Translations under genes and position numbers: made by a program
Origin: Curvivirga sp965219885
GTDB lineage: Bacteria > Pseudomonadota > Alphaproteobacteria > UBA8366 > Aestuariispiraceae
Assembly: GCF_965219885.1 (NCBI RefSeq)
Contig: NZ_CBDCOT010000009.1
Location: 1,488,001 to 1,552,000 of the forward strand
Direction: 5' to 3'
DNA length: 64,000 nucleotides
Shown here: one piece after another, positions 17,207-26,235 of the stretch
How the letters are laid out: each line of letters starts with the position of its first letter
Position numbering within the stretch: position 1 is the first letter of the stretch
Notes under the pieces: generated by a model
Told to the model about the DNA's origin: nothing
The model's input: only the letters and a program-made list of their open reading frames with translations
Databases searched by the model: none

Positions 17207-18505
17207 TTAGATGAATTTTTGTTGCTTGCGAATATGCGGTGGTGGCGGAGAATTCTCACGATTTCGCTGTGTTAAAATACCATCTAAATAATGTCCTTGA
17301 AACATTGTAATGCCCATTTTCTGACCATTTTCTATCATCAATTTATTATCACAACGAGATAATATGATGCGCCCTTGGCCAGCTTCTTCTACATATTGGG
17401 CAACTTCGTCAAATTTATCCTGTGCACTTTCCCCGTTAAATATGCCATTTGCAGTTAGTTTAATCAGGTCTACACCCATTTTTTTACGATCGATAAAACT
17501 CAATAAATCTGGTGTAATTCCGTCAAGACAAATGCGATATCCCTTTTCTTTGACAAAGTCGCGTGCGAATAGAAAGGCTGAGAAATCAGCCATAATATCT
17601 ACAATTTGCATTTCCACGACTAGTGTTCCACGAGACCCTGTATGCAAATTCGCATCAAATTGAAGGAATTCAGGGGATAGCAACGTATTTACGTTCAAGT
17701 TGATAGAAAATGAGTCAAAGATGGTTCGATCATCTGCTTTGGATAGCATATGTAAAACGCGTCTATCTAATGTCTCTGTCAAATGTTGGAATAACCATCT
17801 ATTGGCAGCTAAATTTACTTCGGGGAGCACCATTCGTGCTAATTCCATGATCGAGATATACAATTCATTGAAAACTGGTGTCGGATCAGAATTACCCGAG
17901 ACCGCACAGATGGTCTGACGTTTAAATACGTTTGATAGATCTGTTCGCTTAAGAACTTCTTCCAACCGACCCAATTGGTCCGGTGAAAGTGGGGTTAGTA
18001 TCTCTCCACGATCTTCTTCCGTCTGAGAGGCCATTGCGCTGAGGCGTTTTTCTCTTTGTTGAGCTGCCTCAGTGAGTTCACGGCTAAGTTCAAGGAATTT
18101 ATCATATTGCCGATCAAGGCTGTACAGAGTTGCAAAGCGACCATGTCCTTCCATCGTAGAATTGATGGATGCAACTGGATCTTCACTAAACAAGGTGCGT
18201 AATCGCATGACAATATCGTCTAACTGCATCAGGTCCGCATCTTTTACAACGAAAAGCATGTCGGTATTACCAAGACGAAAGAGCTGGCCTTCAAAAGCAA
18301 ATATGAAATCTTCTATGGTATTGGCGGCAATGCGTAAATGATGAGGACGGCGATGTTGCGGGCGCAAGCGCGATAAATGAATATGCACTGCGCGACGACC
18401 TTCTCTATATCGCTTTAAACGTTCTGCGTAATCAAGCAGAAGGTTTTCCTGACTATGTCGCCCAAAGGGTTGACCTTGAACCATATTTATTCCCGCCATA
18501 TTCAT
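17207..18505 (-). CDS. Degenerate GGDEF-EAL tandem protein, presumably non-catalytic
   Basis: A cytosolic 432-residue protein whose layout follows a GGDEF-EAL tandem but whose motifs are lost. The GGDEF site reads GNTDM (in RLGNTDMLFV). In the EAL part the EAL motif is absent, DDFG-TG reads LDGITPD, and the last Glu region reads RIILSRC; SINLN, LVVEM and MFQGHYLDG remain as landmarks. It may bind a nucleotide or a protein partner, as degenerate FimX/LapD-type proteins do. Neighbours are a LapG-like protease and a degenerate HD-GYP protein. The relation is my inference from motif order. Confidence 0.7.
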   Translation of the reverse strand: MNMAGINMVQGQPFGRHSQENLLLDYAERLKRYREGRRAVHIHLSRLRPQHRRPHHLRIAANTIEDFIFAFEGQLFRLGNTDMLFVVKDADLMQLDDIVMRLRTLFSEDPVASINSTMEGHGRFATLYSLDRQYDKFLELSRELTEAAQQREKRLSAMASQTEEDRGEILTPLSPDQLGRLEEVLKRTDLSNVFKRQTICAVSGNSDPTPVFNELYISIMELARMVLPEVNLAANRWLFQHLTETLDRRVLHMLSKADDRTIFDSFSINLNVNTLLSPEFLQFDANLHTGSRGTLVVEMQIVDIMADFSAFLFARDFVKEKGYRICLDGITPDLLSFIDRKKMGVDLIKLTANGIFNGESAQDKFDEVAQYVEEAGQGRIILSRCDNKLMIENGQKMGITMFQGHYLDGILTQRNRENSPPPPHIRKQQKFI

Positions 18506-18532
18506 CCTAAAACGCCCCCCGGATCTATAGCC

Positions 18533-18563
18533 TTGTTTAGGAATTCAAGTCTTGCCTAAACAA
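18533..18563. promoter_or_regulatory. Inverted repeat upstream of the degenerate GGDEF-EAL gene
   Basis: TTGTTTAGG (18533-18541) and CCTAAACAA (18555-18563) are perfect complements separated by 13 bases. They lie 28 bases upstream of the gene start on the minus strand, where an operator or 5' UTR hairpin would be. Confidence 0.45.
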
Positions 18564-18651
18564 TTGGTGAGTAAGGATGATACACGCAGAAATGATTTTT
18601 TCAAAGCATTTGAGATAAATTCTTTATAGCATGATTGTGAAGAAGGCTTAT

Positions 18652-19335
18652 TTAACCGCGATGTAGCCACCAAGCGTCTTCATTGATTGAAAAGATGGGT
18701 TTGTAATGTTTAATGCGATCTGCATTGACAACTTTGGAAATCTGATTGTCTAAAATAAGAGCTTGTCCATCCACGTATACGACCAAGACAGCGTGCGGAA
18801 CTTTTAGATTCAAATCTTGTAAAACCACAATACGCATCTGATCCTTTTCAAAACCCAAATGCGCCAGTGAAGCAAATTTTGCGATCGCATAATCTTCACA
18901 ATCCCCATTGCGGTTTAGAAATTGTTTCGGGGTCGCCCAATAATCCTTGCGTTGGTAATTGACTGGATCAATCACATATAGCCATTTATTCATATATTGA
19001 TTGACGAGTTCCATTTGTTCGCGTGGGGGCTTATCAGCAATCTTCTTCAGGAAGATACGCCATTTGGTAACAAGGCATTTATTACTTGCCGTTAAAGTAC
19101 ATTTATTGAGTTCGCTTTGCACTTCTGTTGCGTAACGATCAAGAACGGAAGTCCATTTTTTAAATTTGCTCAGCTTTTTGGATTGAATTTCGCCTGTTCC
19201 AAATAAGCGAGGCGACTTTTGCGCCAAAGCAGTATTTGGTGACATAAAAAGCATGCTAACAAAGGCCAATATGCAGGTGAAGCTAAGAAGTTTCACCATT
19301 ACTTTCGTCAGCTTATAATCGCCCATCCTATTCAT
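18652..19335 (-). CDS. LapG-like periplasmic transglutaminase-like cysteine protease
   Basis: Member of the bacterial transglutaminase-like cysteine proteinase family, which in Pseudomonas LapG cuts a large adhesin off the cell surface when c-di-GMP is low. The 227 residues have a signal peptide (about 13-39) and the triad Cys146 (GDCEDYA), His181 (VPHAVLVVY) and Asp196 (LILDNQ). A FKKWTSVLDR segment before the core is typical of the family. A LapB/LapC-type exporter lies 15 kb away. No LapD (inhibitor) gene is in the window. Confidence 0.88.
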   Translation of the reverse strand: MNRMGDYKLTKVMVKLLSFTCILAFVSMLFMSPNTALAQKSPRLFGTGEIQSKKLSKFKKWTSVLDRYATEVQSELNKCTLTASNKCLVTKWRIFLKKIADKPPREQMELVNQYMNKWLYVIDPVNYQRKDYWATPKQFLNRNGDCEDYAIAKFASLAHLGFEKDQMRIVVLQDLNLKVPHAVLVVYVDGQALILDNQISKVVNADRIKHYKPIFSINEDAWWLHRG

Positions 19336-19539
19336 TCGGATTCTTCCTTGAGAGGATTTTCTGGATACTATGTGAATATTCGCAAGTATCTGGTTGATTT
19401 ATACTGTTAATTTTCTCCAATATAAGGCATCATATCTGCAAATATCCAGTGAAACTTGTTCGCATTTTAGGTAAATCATTTTTATTAAAAAAAATGAAAC
19501 TGCCCAGAACAGGGTGTGGAAGAAATTCGGAGAGGCTTG

Positions 19540-21675
19540 ATGAGTAGTGATGAGGCAGTGGCCAAGGTCGTTGGTAAAGGAAAAACGACTGTTATTGGAC
19601 GTATGGGATTAACAGTCGCCGGATTGTTAATCGGTGCGGTTATCGCCTTTTATTTAGTCTTTCAGTTTGGTGAAAATGAACGTCAGCGAGAATTGCAGGC
19701 GTGGCAAGTACGTATGGGTATTGTGACGGAAAGCCGATATGCGGATGTATCAGATTGGTTGAAGATGCAAAAAGCCGATCTACGCGCTTTGGCTGATAAT
19801 GCTTCCTTGCAACTCTATATGACTATTTTACATGGCATTGATGATGATGAAGGGGCGAGTGCGGAATTAGAATATCTTGGTAATTTGTTAACAGTCACTG
19901 CCGAACGTGCTGGCTTTACTGCTGCCAATTCAGGGGCGTCGCAAGTCAATGCCAATGTGGCGCGCCAAGGAGTAGCTGGTATCGCATTATTGGATGCGAA
20001 AAACGAATTGGTGGTTTCAAGTCATGGTTTCCCTGCATTGGTGGGAAAGCTTCAGGCTTTCCTTGCAGAATTAAAACCGGGAGAGGCCGGTATCAGTCCA
20101 GTATTTCTAAACGCTGAAGGGCAACCGACAATGGCATTCGCGGAACCTGCTTTTGTGTTGCAAGGGGATGAAACAGCAGATTCTCATATCGGTGTTGTTG
20201 TTGGTGTTAAGCAAGTTACAGAAGAACTACCGCCGTTATTGATACAACCCGGTGCCGTTGAAAAATCAGCCGAAGCTGTTTTGTTGCGCCAAGAAGGCTT
20301 AAATGTTGAATATATCTCGCCATTGCAAGATGGAACTTCGGCTCTTAAGAAAAAGTTAAATATGGATACACCTGATCTCGCGGCTGCATTTGTGATGCGT
20401 GATGCAAGTGGCTTTGGGGTGATGAAAGACTATAAAGGCGATGAGGTTCTTGTTCTTGGTCGTGCATTCGAGGAAGTGCCTTGGGTGTTAATGTATAAGA
20501 TCGACCGACAAGAAGCCTTGGCGGATTCAGAGGCACGTGTGAATATGCTGGTCATTGTTCTTGGCATGGTCATTGTAGTCGTGCTGATCGGTATGCTTGC
20601 ATTATGGTATTTCGGAACATCAAAACGTGCTAAAGAAGCTGCGGATAAGTTTGAGAAACTGGCGGATCGATTTGCTGGTCAAAGAAACTTTATGCATTTG
20701 GTAACGGATAGTCAGCCAAACACCATTGCCATTTTTGACGCGGATGGAAATTATCGATGGTTTAACCAACGGGTAATTGAACAATCAGGTTTGGAACGCG
20801 CAGATCTGTTTGATAAAAATGTGTCAGCCGTTCTTGGACCGATTGAAGGTAAGAAAATGATCGGCTGGGTGCATGAATGTTTGGACAATGAGGCTCCGCA
20901 TACCAAAACGCACAAAATGAACTTGGATGGTAAAACGGAACGTGTCTATAAATCTGACTTCATTATGATCCCATCCAATGAACAATATGCCGCGGCTGTT
21001 TTAGTTGTTTCTCAAGATATTACCGATTCTGTACGGGAACGTGAAAAACGTGAAACAGTTATGCGTCAGTTAGTCTCTACATTAGTGTCGTTGGTAGACC
21101 GTCGTGACCCGTTTTCTTCTGATCATTCGCAACGTGTGGCAGATGTGTCACGTGCTATCGCGTATGAGATGGAACTTGATAGTCTTGAGGCGGATACGGC
21201 CGCTATTGCTGGTAGTTTGATGAATCTTGGTAAGATTGCGGTGCCCGCTGAAATTCTTACCAAGCAAGGCGCCCTTACGGACGAAGAACGTAAGATCGTT
21301 CAAGATTCGGTTCTGTCATCGGCAGATCTGGTGGCGAATATCGACTTTGATGGCCCAGTACGTGATACCATGCGTCAAATGCTTGAAAATGTGGATGGAA
21401 CAGGTATTCCAAATGGTCTGCTGGCAGAAGATATATTAATGCCTGCACGGGTCGCATCTGTGGCAAATGCATTCGTTGGGATGGTGTCTGCGCGTGCATG
21501 GCGTCAAGGAATGGATTTTGATAAAGCCGCGGGCATTTTATATTCTGAAACAGGTTCCAAATATGATCGTGCCGCAGTTGCAGCCTTAATCAATATTCTC
21601 AATAACCGTGGTGGTCGCGATACATGGAAAAGCTATGGTATTGCACCTGAAGAAGACGTTAAGCATGTAGATTAG
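19540..21675 (+). CDS. Membrane sensor with PAS and degenerate HD-GYP domain
   Basis: About 711 residues: membrane segment at about 24-45, a roughly 290-residue periplasmic sensor region, a second membrane segment (about 337-358), a PAS domain (about 385-505) and an HD-GYP-derived domain (about 515-690). The metal-binding HD pair reads MN (LMNLGKIAVP), the HHE region reads MLENVDG, GYP reads GIP, and the ADxFDA segment reads ANAFVG. One His (SDHSQRVA) remains. c-di-GMP hydrolysis is therefore unlikely. The ATG at 19540 is preferred over the GTG at 19516 because GGAGAGG precedes it. Confidence 0.85.
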   Translation: MSSDEAVAKVVGKGKTTVIGRMGLTVAGLLIGAVIAFYLVFQFGENERQRELQAWQVRMGIVTESRYADVSDWLKMQKADLRALADNASLQLYMTILHGIDDDEGASAELEYLGNLLTVTAERAGFTAANSGASQVNANVARQGVAGIALLDAKNELVVSSHGFPALVGKLQAFLAELKPGEAGISPVFLNAEGQPTMAFAEPAFVLQGDETADSHIGVVVGVKQVTEELPPLLIQPGAVEKSAEAVLLRQEGLNVEYISPLQDGTSALKKKLNMDTPDLAAAFVMRDASGFGVMKDYKGDEVLVLGRAFEEVPWVLMYKIDRQEALADSEARVNMLVIVLGMVIVVVLIGMLALWYFGTSKRAKEAADKFEKLADRFAGQRNFMHLVTDSQPNTIAIFDADGNYRWFNQRVIEQSGLERADLFDKNVSAVLGPIEGKKMIGWVHECLDNEAPHTKTHKMNLDGKTERVYKSDFIMIPSNEQYAAAVLVVSQDITDSVREREKRETVMRQLVSTLVSLVDRRDPFSSDHSQRVADVSRAIAYEMELDSLEADTAAIAGSLMNLGKIAVPAEILTKQGALTDEERKIVQDSVLSSADLVANIDFDGPVRDTMRQMLENVDGTGIPNGLLAEDILMPARVASVANAFVGMVSARAWRQGMDFDKAAGILYSETGSKYDRAAVAALINILNNRGGRDTWKSYGIAPEEDVKHVD

Positions 21676-21740
21676 AGGGTTGGTTAAGCGTTGTTCAGGA
21701 CTCTTTTTCAGGTTTCTGATAGAAAAATGCTGAAACCCCC

Positions 21741-21769
21741 TTGCAAAACAATAGATAGAAAGTTATAAA
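21741..21769 (+). promoter_or_regulatory. Sigma-70-type promoter of rpmI-rplT
   Basis: TTGCAA (21741-21746), 17-base spacer, TATAAA (21764-21769). The start would be near 21776, giving a leader of about 130 bases before rpmI. Confidence 0.7.
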
Positions 21770-21783
21770 CCGCGCCTCTGCGA

Positions 21784-21799
21784 CCCAAATTCGTTTGGG
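21784..21799 (+). other. UUCG tetraloop hairpin in the rpmI leader
   Basis: CCCAAA, loop TTCG, TTTGGG: a perfect 6-bp stem just after the predicted transcription start. No T-run follows, so it is not a terminator. It could stabilise the 5' end or belong to an L20-type autoregulatory leader; the latter is speculation. Confidence 0.5.
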
Positions 21800-21907
21800 G
21801 CGTGGTTATTGGTGCGCTGGGCGAACCGATCTTAATCTGAAGGTCAATGGTTCAGGGTATGCCTTGCCACTATTTTGATGAAACCACTTTTTACAAGGGA
21901 AGATAAA

Positions 21908-22105
21908 ATGCCCAAGTTGAAAACAAATAGCTCCGCTAAGAAGCGGTTCAAATTGACAGCAAAAGGTAAAGTACGTTTTTACTCTGCTTGCCTTCGTCAT
22001 GGTACATCCAAACGTCCACAACAAATGAAGCGCCAAAACCGTGGTAGCCAAATTATGTGTGATGCGGATGCGCGTATCATCAAACGTAACTTCTTGCGCG
22101 GCTAA
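21908..22105 (+). CDS. rpmI: 50S ribosomal protein L35
   Basis: Large-subunit ribosomal protein, 65 residues, starting MPKLKTNSSAKKRFKLTAKG, the family hallmark. The ATG at 21908 follows AAGGGAAG and is chosen over an in-frame start 33 bases upstream. It heads the rpmI-rplT unit. infC, its usual upstream neighbour, is not here. Confidence 0.97.
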   Translation: MPKLKTNSSAKKRFKLTAKGKVRFYSACLRHGTSKRPQQMKRQNRGSQIMCDADARIIKRNFLRG

Positions 22106-22144
22106 CGCAACAGAAACGAACTGTTATAGTAGGAGCATAGTAAA

Positions 22145-22501
22145 ATGGCACGTGTAAAACGGGGTGTAACATCCCACGCTCGTCACAAAAAAGTTCTTAG
22201 CGAAGCTAAAGGTTATAGCGGCCGTCGTAAAAATACGATCCGCGTAGCTAAGCAAGCTGTTGAGAAAGCTGGTCAATACGCATACCGCGACCGTAAAGCG
22301 AAGAAACGCGCTTTCCGTGGTCTTTGGATTCAACGTATCAACGCTGCATCCCGCGAATGCGGTTTGACATATTCTGTATTCATGAACGGCTTGAAAAAAG
22401 CTGGTATCGAATTGGACCGTAAGGTTTTGGCTGATATCGCAGTTCATGAACCAGCTACCTTTAAATCCCTTGCAGAACAAGCGCAGGCCGCGCTGGCTTA
22501 A
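22145..22501 (+). CDS. rplT: 50S ribosomal protein L20
   Basis: Early-assembly 23S rRNA-binding protein of 118 residues, full length, with the MARVKRGVTSHARHKKVL start and RDRKAKKRAFRGLWIQRINA core. It lies 39 bases after rpmI in the same transcript. In other bacteria L20 represses its own operon through the leader; here the leader has a hairpin but infC is missing. Confidence 0.97.
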   Translation: MARVKRGVTSHARHKKVLSEAKGYSGRRKNTIRVAKQAVEKAGQYAYRDRKAKKRAFRGLWIQRINAASRECGLTYSVFMNGLKKAGIELDRKVLADIAVHEPATFKSLAEQAQAALA

Positions 22502-22560
22502 AGCCATCTTCAAGGATTTATTGGACACTGTAGAGATACAGATCCAAAATCAGGTTTTGG

Positions 22561-22605
22561 GCGAAAGCGGGGCCAGCAATGGTTCCGCTTTCGTGCGTTT
22601 TTAAC
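22561..22605 (+). terminator. Terminator between rplT and pheS
   Basis: CGAAAGCGG (22562-22570) pairs with CCGCTTTCG (22585-22593), with a further GGCC/GGTT helix inside. TGCG and then five T follow. It ends the ribosomal unit, partially or wholly. Confidence 0.75.
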
Positions 22606-22698
22606 GCGTTTTCCGAAATCAAAATTTCACAAAAACCCGCTATATCTGATTTCTTAACCGGAAATTTGAACAAGCAATAAAAGGACTCGAAGTAGGGT

Positions 22699-23784
22699 AT
22701 GAGCGATAGTCTTGAGACATTACGCGCTGAACTTCTGGCAGAAGTTGATCAGATCTCAGATCTGAAAGCTTTGGAAGATCTTCGTGTATCGGCCCTTGGT
22801 AAAAAGGGACGCATTACCGCTGAAATGAAAACATTGGGTGGACTTTCCCCGGAAGAGCGCAAAGAGAAGGGCCAAGCCCTGAATCAAGTGAAAGCATCTG
22901 TTGCAGAAGCTTTGAACGCGCGTAAGGAAAGCCTTGAAGCAGATGCCTTGAATGCACAGTTAGAAGCTGAACGTGTTGACGTTTCTTTACCTGTGCGTCC
23001 AGAAGAAATGGGTCGCTTGCATCCGATTAGTCAGACATGGGATGAGATTGTTGCGATCTTTGGTGAGATGGGCTTTACCGTTATGGATGGCCCGGATATC
23101 GAAGATGATTTCCATAACTTTACTGCGCTGAATATTCCGCCAGAACATCCTGCACGTCAGATGCATGATACATTTTATCTATGTGGTGAAGATGGCGAAG
23201 TAGATATGGAATCTGTGCTGCGTACCCATACAAGTCCCGTACAAATTCGTACGATGGAAAATCAAGAGCCACCTATCCGCATTATTGCGCCGGGTCGCAC
23301 ATATCGTTCCGACAGTGACATGACCCATACGCCAATGTTCTCTCAGGTGGAAGGCTTGGTTATCGACAAGAAAGCCAATTTCGGTCATTTGAAAGGTTGC
23401 TTGCAGGAATTCGTAAACGCCTATTTCGAAGTTGATGATATTCCATTGCAATTCCGTCCATCCTTCTTCCCGTTTACTGAACCATCTGCGGAAGTTGATA
23501 TTGGCTGTTCCCGTAAAGGCGGTGAATTGAAGATCGGGGCTGGTGAAGACTGGTTGGAAATTCTTGGCTGCGGCATGGTGCATCCAAATGTATTGCGAGC
23601 ATCCGGTATTGATCCGGAAGAATATCAAGGATTTGCCTTTGGGATGGGTATTGAACGTATCGCCATGTTGAAATATGGCATTCCTGATTTACGTACCTTC
23701 TTTGATGCGGACCTACGTTGGTTGCGCCATTATGGTTTCTTGCCGATTGAAGCGGCATCTATGACACGAGGTTTGACACCATGA
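22699..23784 (+). CDS. pheS: Phenylalanyl-tRNA synthetase alpha subunit
   Basis: Catalytic alpha subunit of the alpha2beta2 enzyme charging tRNA-Phe. The 361 residues have an N-terminal coiled coil and the class II core: motif 2 region RPSFFPFTEPSAEVDI and motif 3 region GFAFGMGIERIAMLKYGI. It follows an apparent terminator and overlaps pheT by 4 bases (ATGA), so the pair is translationally coupled. I saw no Phe-rich leader peptide upstream. Confidence 0.98.
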   Translation: MSDSLETLRAELLAEVDQISDLKALEDLRVSALGKKGRITAEMKTLGGLSPEERKEKGQALNQVKASVAEALNARKESLEADALNAQLEAERVDVSLPVRPEEMGRLHPISQTWDEIVAIFGEMGFTVMDGPDIEDDFHNFTALNIPPEHPARQMHDTFYLCGEDGEVDMESVLRTHTSPVQIRTMENQEPPIRIIAPGRTYRSDSDMTHTPMFSQVEGLVIDKKANFGHLKGCLQEFVNAYFEVDDIPLQFRPSFFPFTEPSAEVDIGCSRKGGELKIGAGEDWLEILGCGMVHPNVLRASGIDPEEYQGFAFGMGIERIAMLKYGIPDLRTFFDADLRWLRHYGFLPIEAASMTRGLTP

Positions 23785-26174
23785 AGTTCACATTGAGCTG
23801 GCTGAAAGATCATCTTGAAACAGATGCAAGCCTCGAAGAAATTACAAATAAATTAACAGCCATCGGTTTAGAACTTGAAGGCGTTGAAGATCCCAAAGAA
23901 GCCTTGAAACCTTTCACTATCTGTTATGTGGAAGATGCTTGGAAACACCCAAATGCAGATAAATTAAACATCTGTATGGTGAATAACGGAACGGAAACTG
24001 TACAGGTAGTTTGTGGTGCGCCTAACGCACGTAAAGGCATGAAAGGCGTATTCGCCCCATCTGGTTCATTTATTCCGGGATCTGATATGACCTTGAAGCC
24101 AGGTGTGATCCGCGGGGAAGAATCCAACGGCATGTTATGTTCTGAACGAGAATTGATGATCTCTGATGAACATGATGGGATCATTGATTTACCAGAAGAT
24201 GCACCATTGGGCATGTCTTTTGCGGAATATGCAGGGAAAGATGATCCGATCATTGAAATTGCGATTACACCTAACCGTGGTGATTGCCTAGGTGTCTATG
24301 GTGTGGCTCGTGACTTGGCAGCTGCAGGCCTTGGCACATTAAAGGCACCAAACCTTGATCCTGTTGAAGGCAAATTTGATAGCCCGATTAACTGGAACCG
24401 TGTTGACGGTCTAGGGGATGATGCACCACGTGCGGTTGGTTGTTTGATCAAAAACGTGAAAAATGGTCCAAGCCCAAAATGGATGCAAGATCGTTTGAAA
24501 GCTATTGGCCTGCGCCCAATTTCTGCTTTGGTGGATATCACAAACTATGTGACTTTCGACCTTGGTCGTCCCTTGCACGTATTTGATGCAGACAAGGTTA
24601 AGGGAGATTTGACCATTGGATATGCCAAAGGTGGTGAAACACTTCTTGGATTAGATGGGAATGAACATACTTTCGAAGAAGGTATGATCGTTATTTCTGA
24701 TGAGAATGGTCCCGAATCCATCGGTGGTATCATGGGCGGCGAAGTTTCCGGCTGTACCGAAGAAACAGTGAACGTATTCTTGGAATCTGCTTTATGGCAT
24801 CCAATCCGTATTGCGGAGACAGGTCGTAAACTTGGCGTTGATACAGATGCGCGTTATCGTTTTGAACGTGGTGTTGATCCGTTGTCTTCTGATTGGGGTG
24901 TGAATGTGGGAACACGTTTGATCCTTGATCTTTGTGGTGGTGAGCCATCTAATGTGACTGCAGCTGGTGATATGCCTGCATGGGAACGTCAAACAAGCTT
25001 GCGTGTGTCTCGTCTAAAGACACATGGTGGCGCGGATGTATCCGTTGCTGAAGCAGAAGAAATCTTGAAACGTTTAGGTTTCGGTAGTTCTGTTGATGGT
25101 GATGTGATCACAGTGGATATTCCAAGCTGGCGTCCTGATATTGAAGGCGAACATTGCTTGGTTGAAGAAGTACTTCGTATCTATGGATTTGATAAAATCC
25201 CTGCTGTTGCTTTGGACCGTGAAACTGTTCTGCCTGAACTGGCGATTTCCTTGAAACAACGCCGTGTGGCATTTGCCAAAAAAATCTTGGCAGGCCGTGG
25301 CATGATGGAAGCCATCACATGGTCCTTCATGTCTGACAAAGATGCGGAATTATTTGGTGGTGTGCCTCAAAACTTGATGGTGGCAAACCCGATTTCCAGC
25401 GATTTGAATGCGATGCGTCCAAGTATCTTGGGTAACTTGATTTCTGCGGCCGCTCGTAACACAGACCGTGGTTTCAGCGATGTTGCACTATTTGAAGTTG
25501 GTCCGGCTTTCCGTGACCCGACACCAAAAGGTCAAGACATGGTTGCAGCAGGTGTACGTGCGGGTAAAACTGGTCCGCGTCATTGGGAGACATCCCCACG
25601 TGCCGTTGATCTGTTTGATGTGAAAGCAGATGCGTTGGCAGCTCTTGAACATTGTGGTGCGCCTGTGAAAAGCTTGCAGGTGACGACAGATGCGCCGGCT
25701 TGGTATCACCCTGGTCGTTCCGGTGCATTGCGCATGGGTAAGCAGGCTTTGGCTTACTTTGGTGAAATTCATCCAACCGTGTCGCGCAAGCTTGGCTTGA
25801 AAGGCCGCGTGGTTGCTTTTGAAATCTTCATGGATAATATTCCGGAACCGAAGAAAAAAGGTGGTAAGACACGTAGTTTACTGAACGCATCTAGTTTCCA
25901 GTCTGTTAACCGGGACTTTGCGTTTACAGTGAAAGATGATGTGACTGCTGAGAAAATTTTACGTGCTGCACAAGGTGCGGATAAGAAACTTATCTCTGCT
26001 GTAAATATCTTTGATGTATATAAAGGCGAAGATATGGGGGATGAGAAATCAGTGGCTATTTCGGTGACGCTTCAGCCGACAGATAAGACATTAACCGATG
26101 ATGATATCGAAGCTGTATCTCAAAAGGTTATTGCTATGGTTGCGAAAGCCACAGGCGGCAGCTTACGTGGTTAA
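23781..26174 (+). CDS. pheT: Phenylalanyl-tRNA synthetase beta subunit
   Basis: Beta subunit of 797 residues with the usual domains: EMAP-like tRNA-binding domain (about 40-150), B3/B4 editing domain, B5 domain, a catalytic-like core and a C-terminal ferredoxin-fold anticodon-binding domain (about 700-797, SSFQSVNRDFAFTV). The start overlaps the pheS stop. A strong bidirectional terminator follows. Confidence 0.98.
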   Translation: MKFTLSWLKDHLETDASLEEITNKLTAIGLELEGVEDPKEALKPFTICYVEDAWKHPNADKLNICMVNNGTETVQVVCGAPNARKGMKGVFAPSGSFIPGSDMTLKPGVIRGEESNGMLCSERELMISDEHDGIIDLPEDAPLGMSFAEYAGKDDPIIEIAITPNRGDCLGVYGVARDLAAAGLGTLKAPNLDPVEGKFDSPINWNRVDGLGDDAPRAVGCLIKNVKNGPSPKWMQDRLKAIGLRPISALVDITNYVTFDLGRPLHVFDADKVKGDLTIGYAKGGETLLGLDGNEHTFEEGMIVISDENGPESIGGIMGGEVSGCTEETVNVFLESALWHPIRIAETGRKLGVDTDARYRFERGVDPLSSDWGVNVGTRLILDLCGGEPSNVTAAGDMPAWERQTSLRVSRLKTHGGADVSVAEAEEILKRLGFGSSVDGDVITVDIPSWRPDIEGEHCLVEEVLRIYGFDKIPAVALDRETVLPELAISLKQRRVAFAKKILAGRGMMEAITWSFMSDKDAELFGGVPQNLMVANPISSDLNAMRPSILGNLISAAARNTDRGFSDVALFEVGPAFRDPTPKGQDMVAAGVRAGKTGPRHWETSPRAVDLFDVKADALAALEHCGAPVKSLQVTTDAPAWYHPGRSGALRMGKQALAYFGEIHPTVSRKLGLKGRVVAFEIFMDNIPEPKKKGGKTRSLLNASSFQSVNRDFAFTVKDDVTAEKILRAAQGADKKLISAVNIFDVYKGEDMGDEKSVAISVTLQPTDKTLTDDDIEAVSQKVIAMVAKATGGSLRG

Positions 26175-26200
26175 CTAAGCTTCTGTTTTAATCGATTAAA

Positions 26201-26231
26201 AAGAGGTATCTTCCAGATACCTCTTTTTTTG
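26201..26231. terminator. Bidirectional terminator between pheT and the convergent gene
   Basis: AAGAGGTATC (26201-26210), loop TTCCA, GATACCTCTT (26216-26225), then further T residues. The upstream A-run gives T-residues on the minus strand, so it can serve both converging genes. Confidence 0.92.
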
Positions 26232-26235
26232 TGAC

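Noticed and set aside
22502..22698. Phe leader peptide attenuating pheST
   Set aside because: A terminator is present but no small frame rich in Phe codons precedes it.
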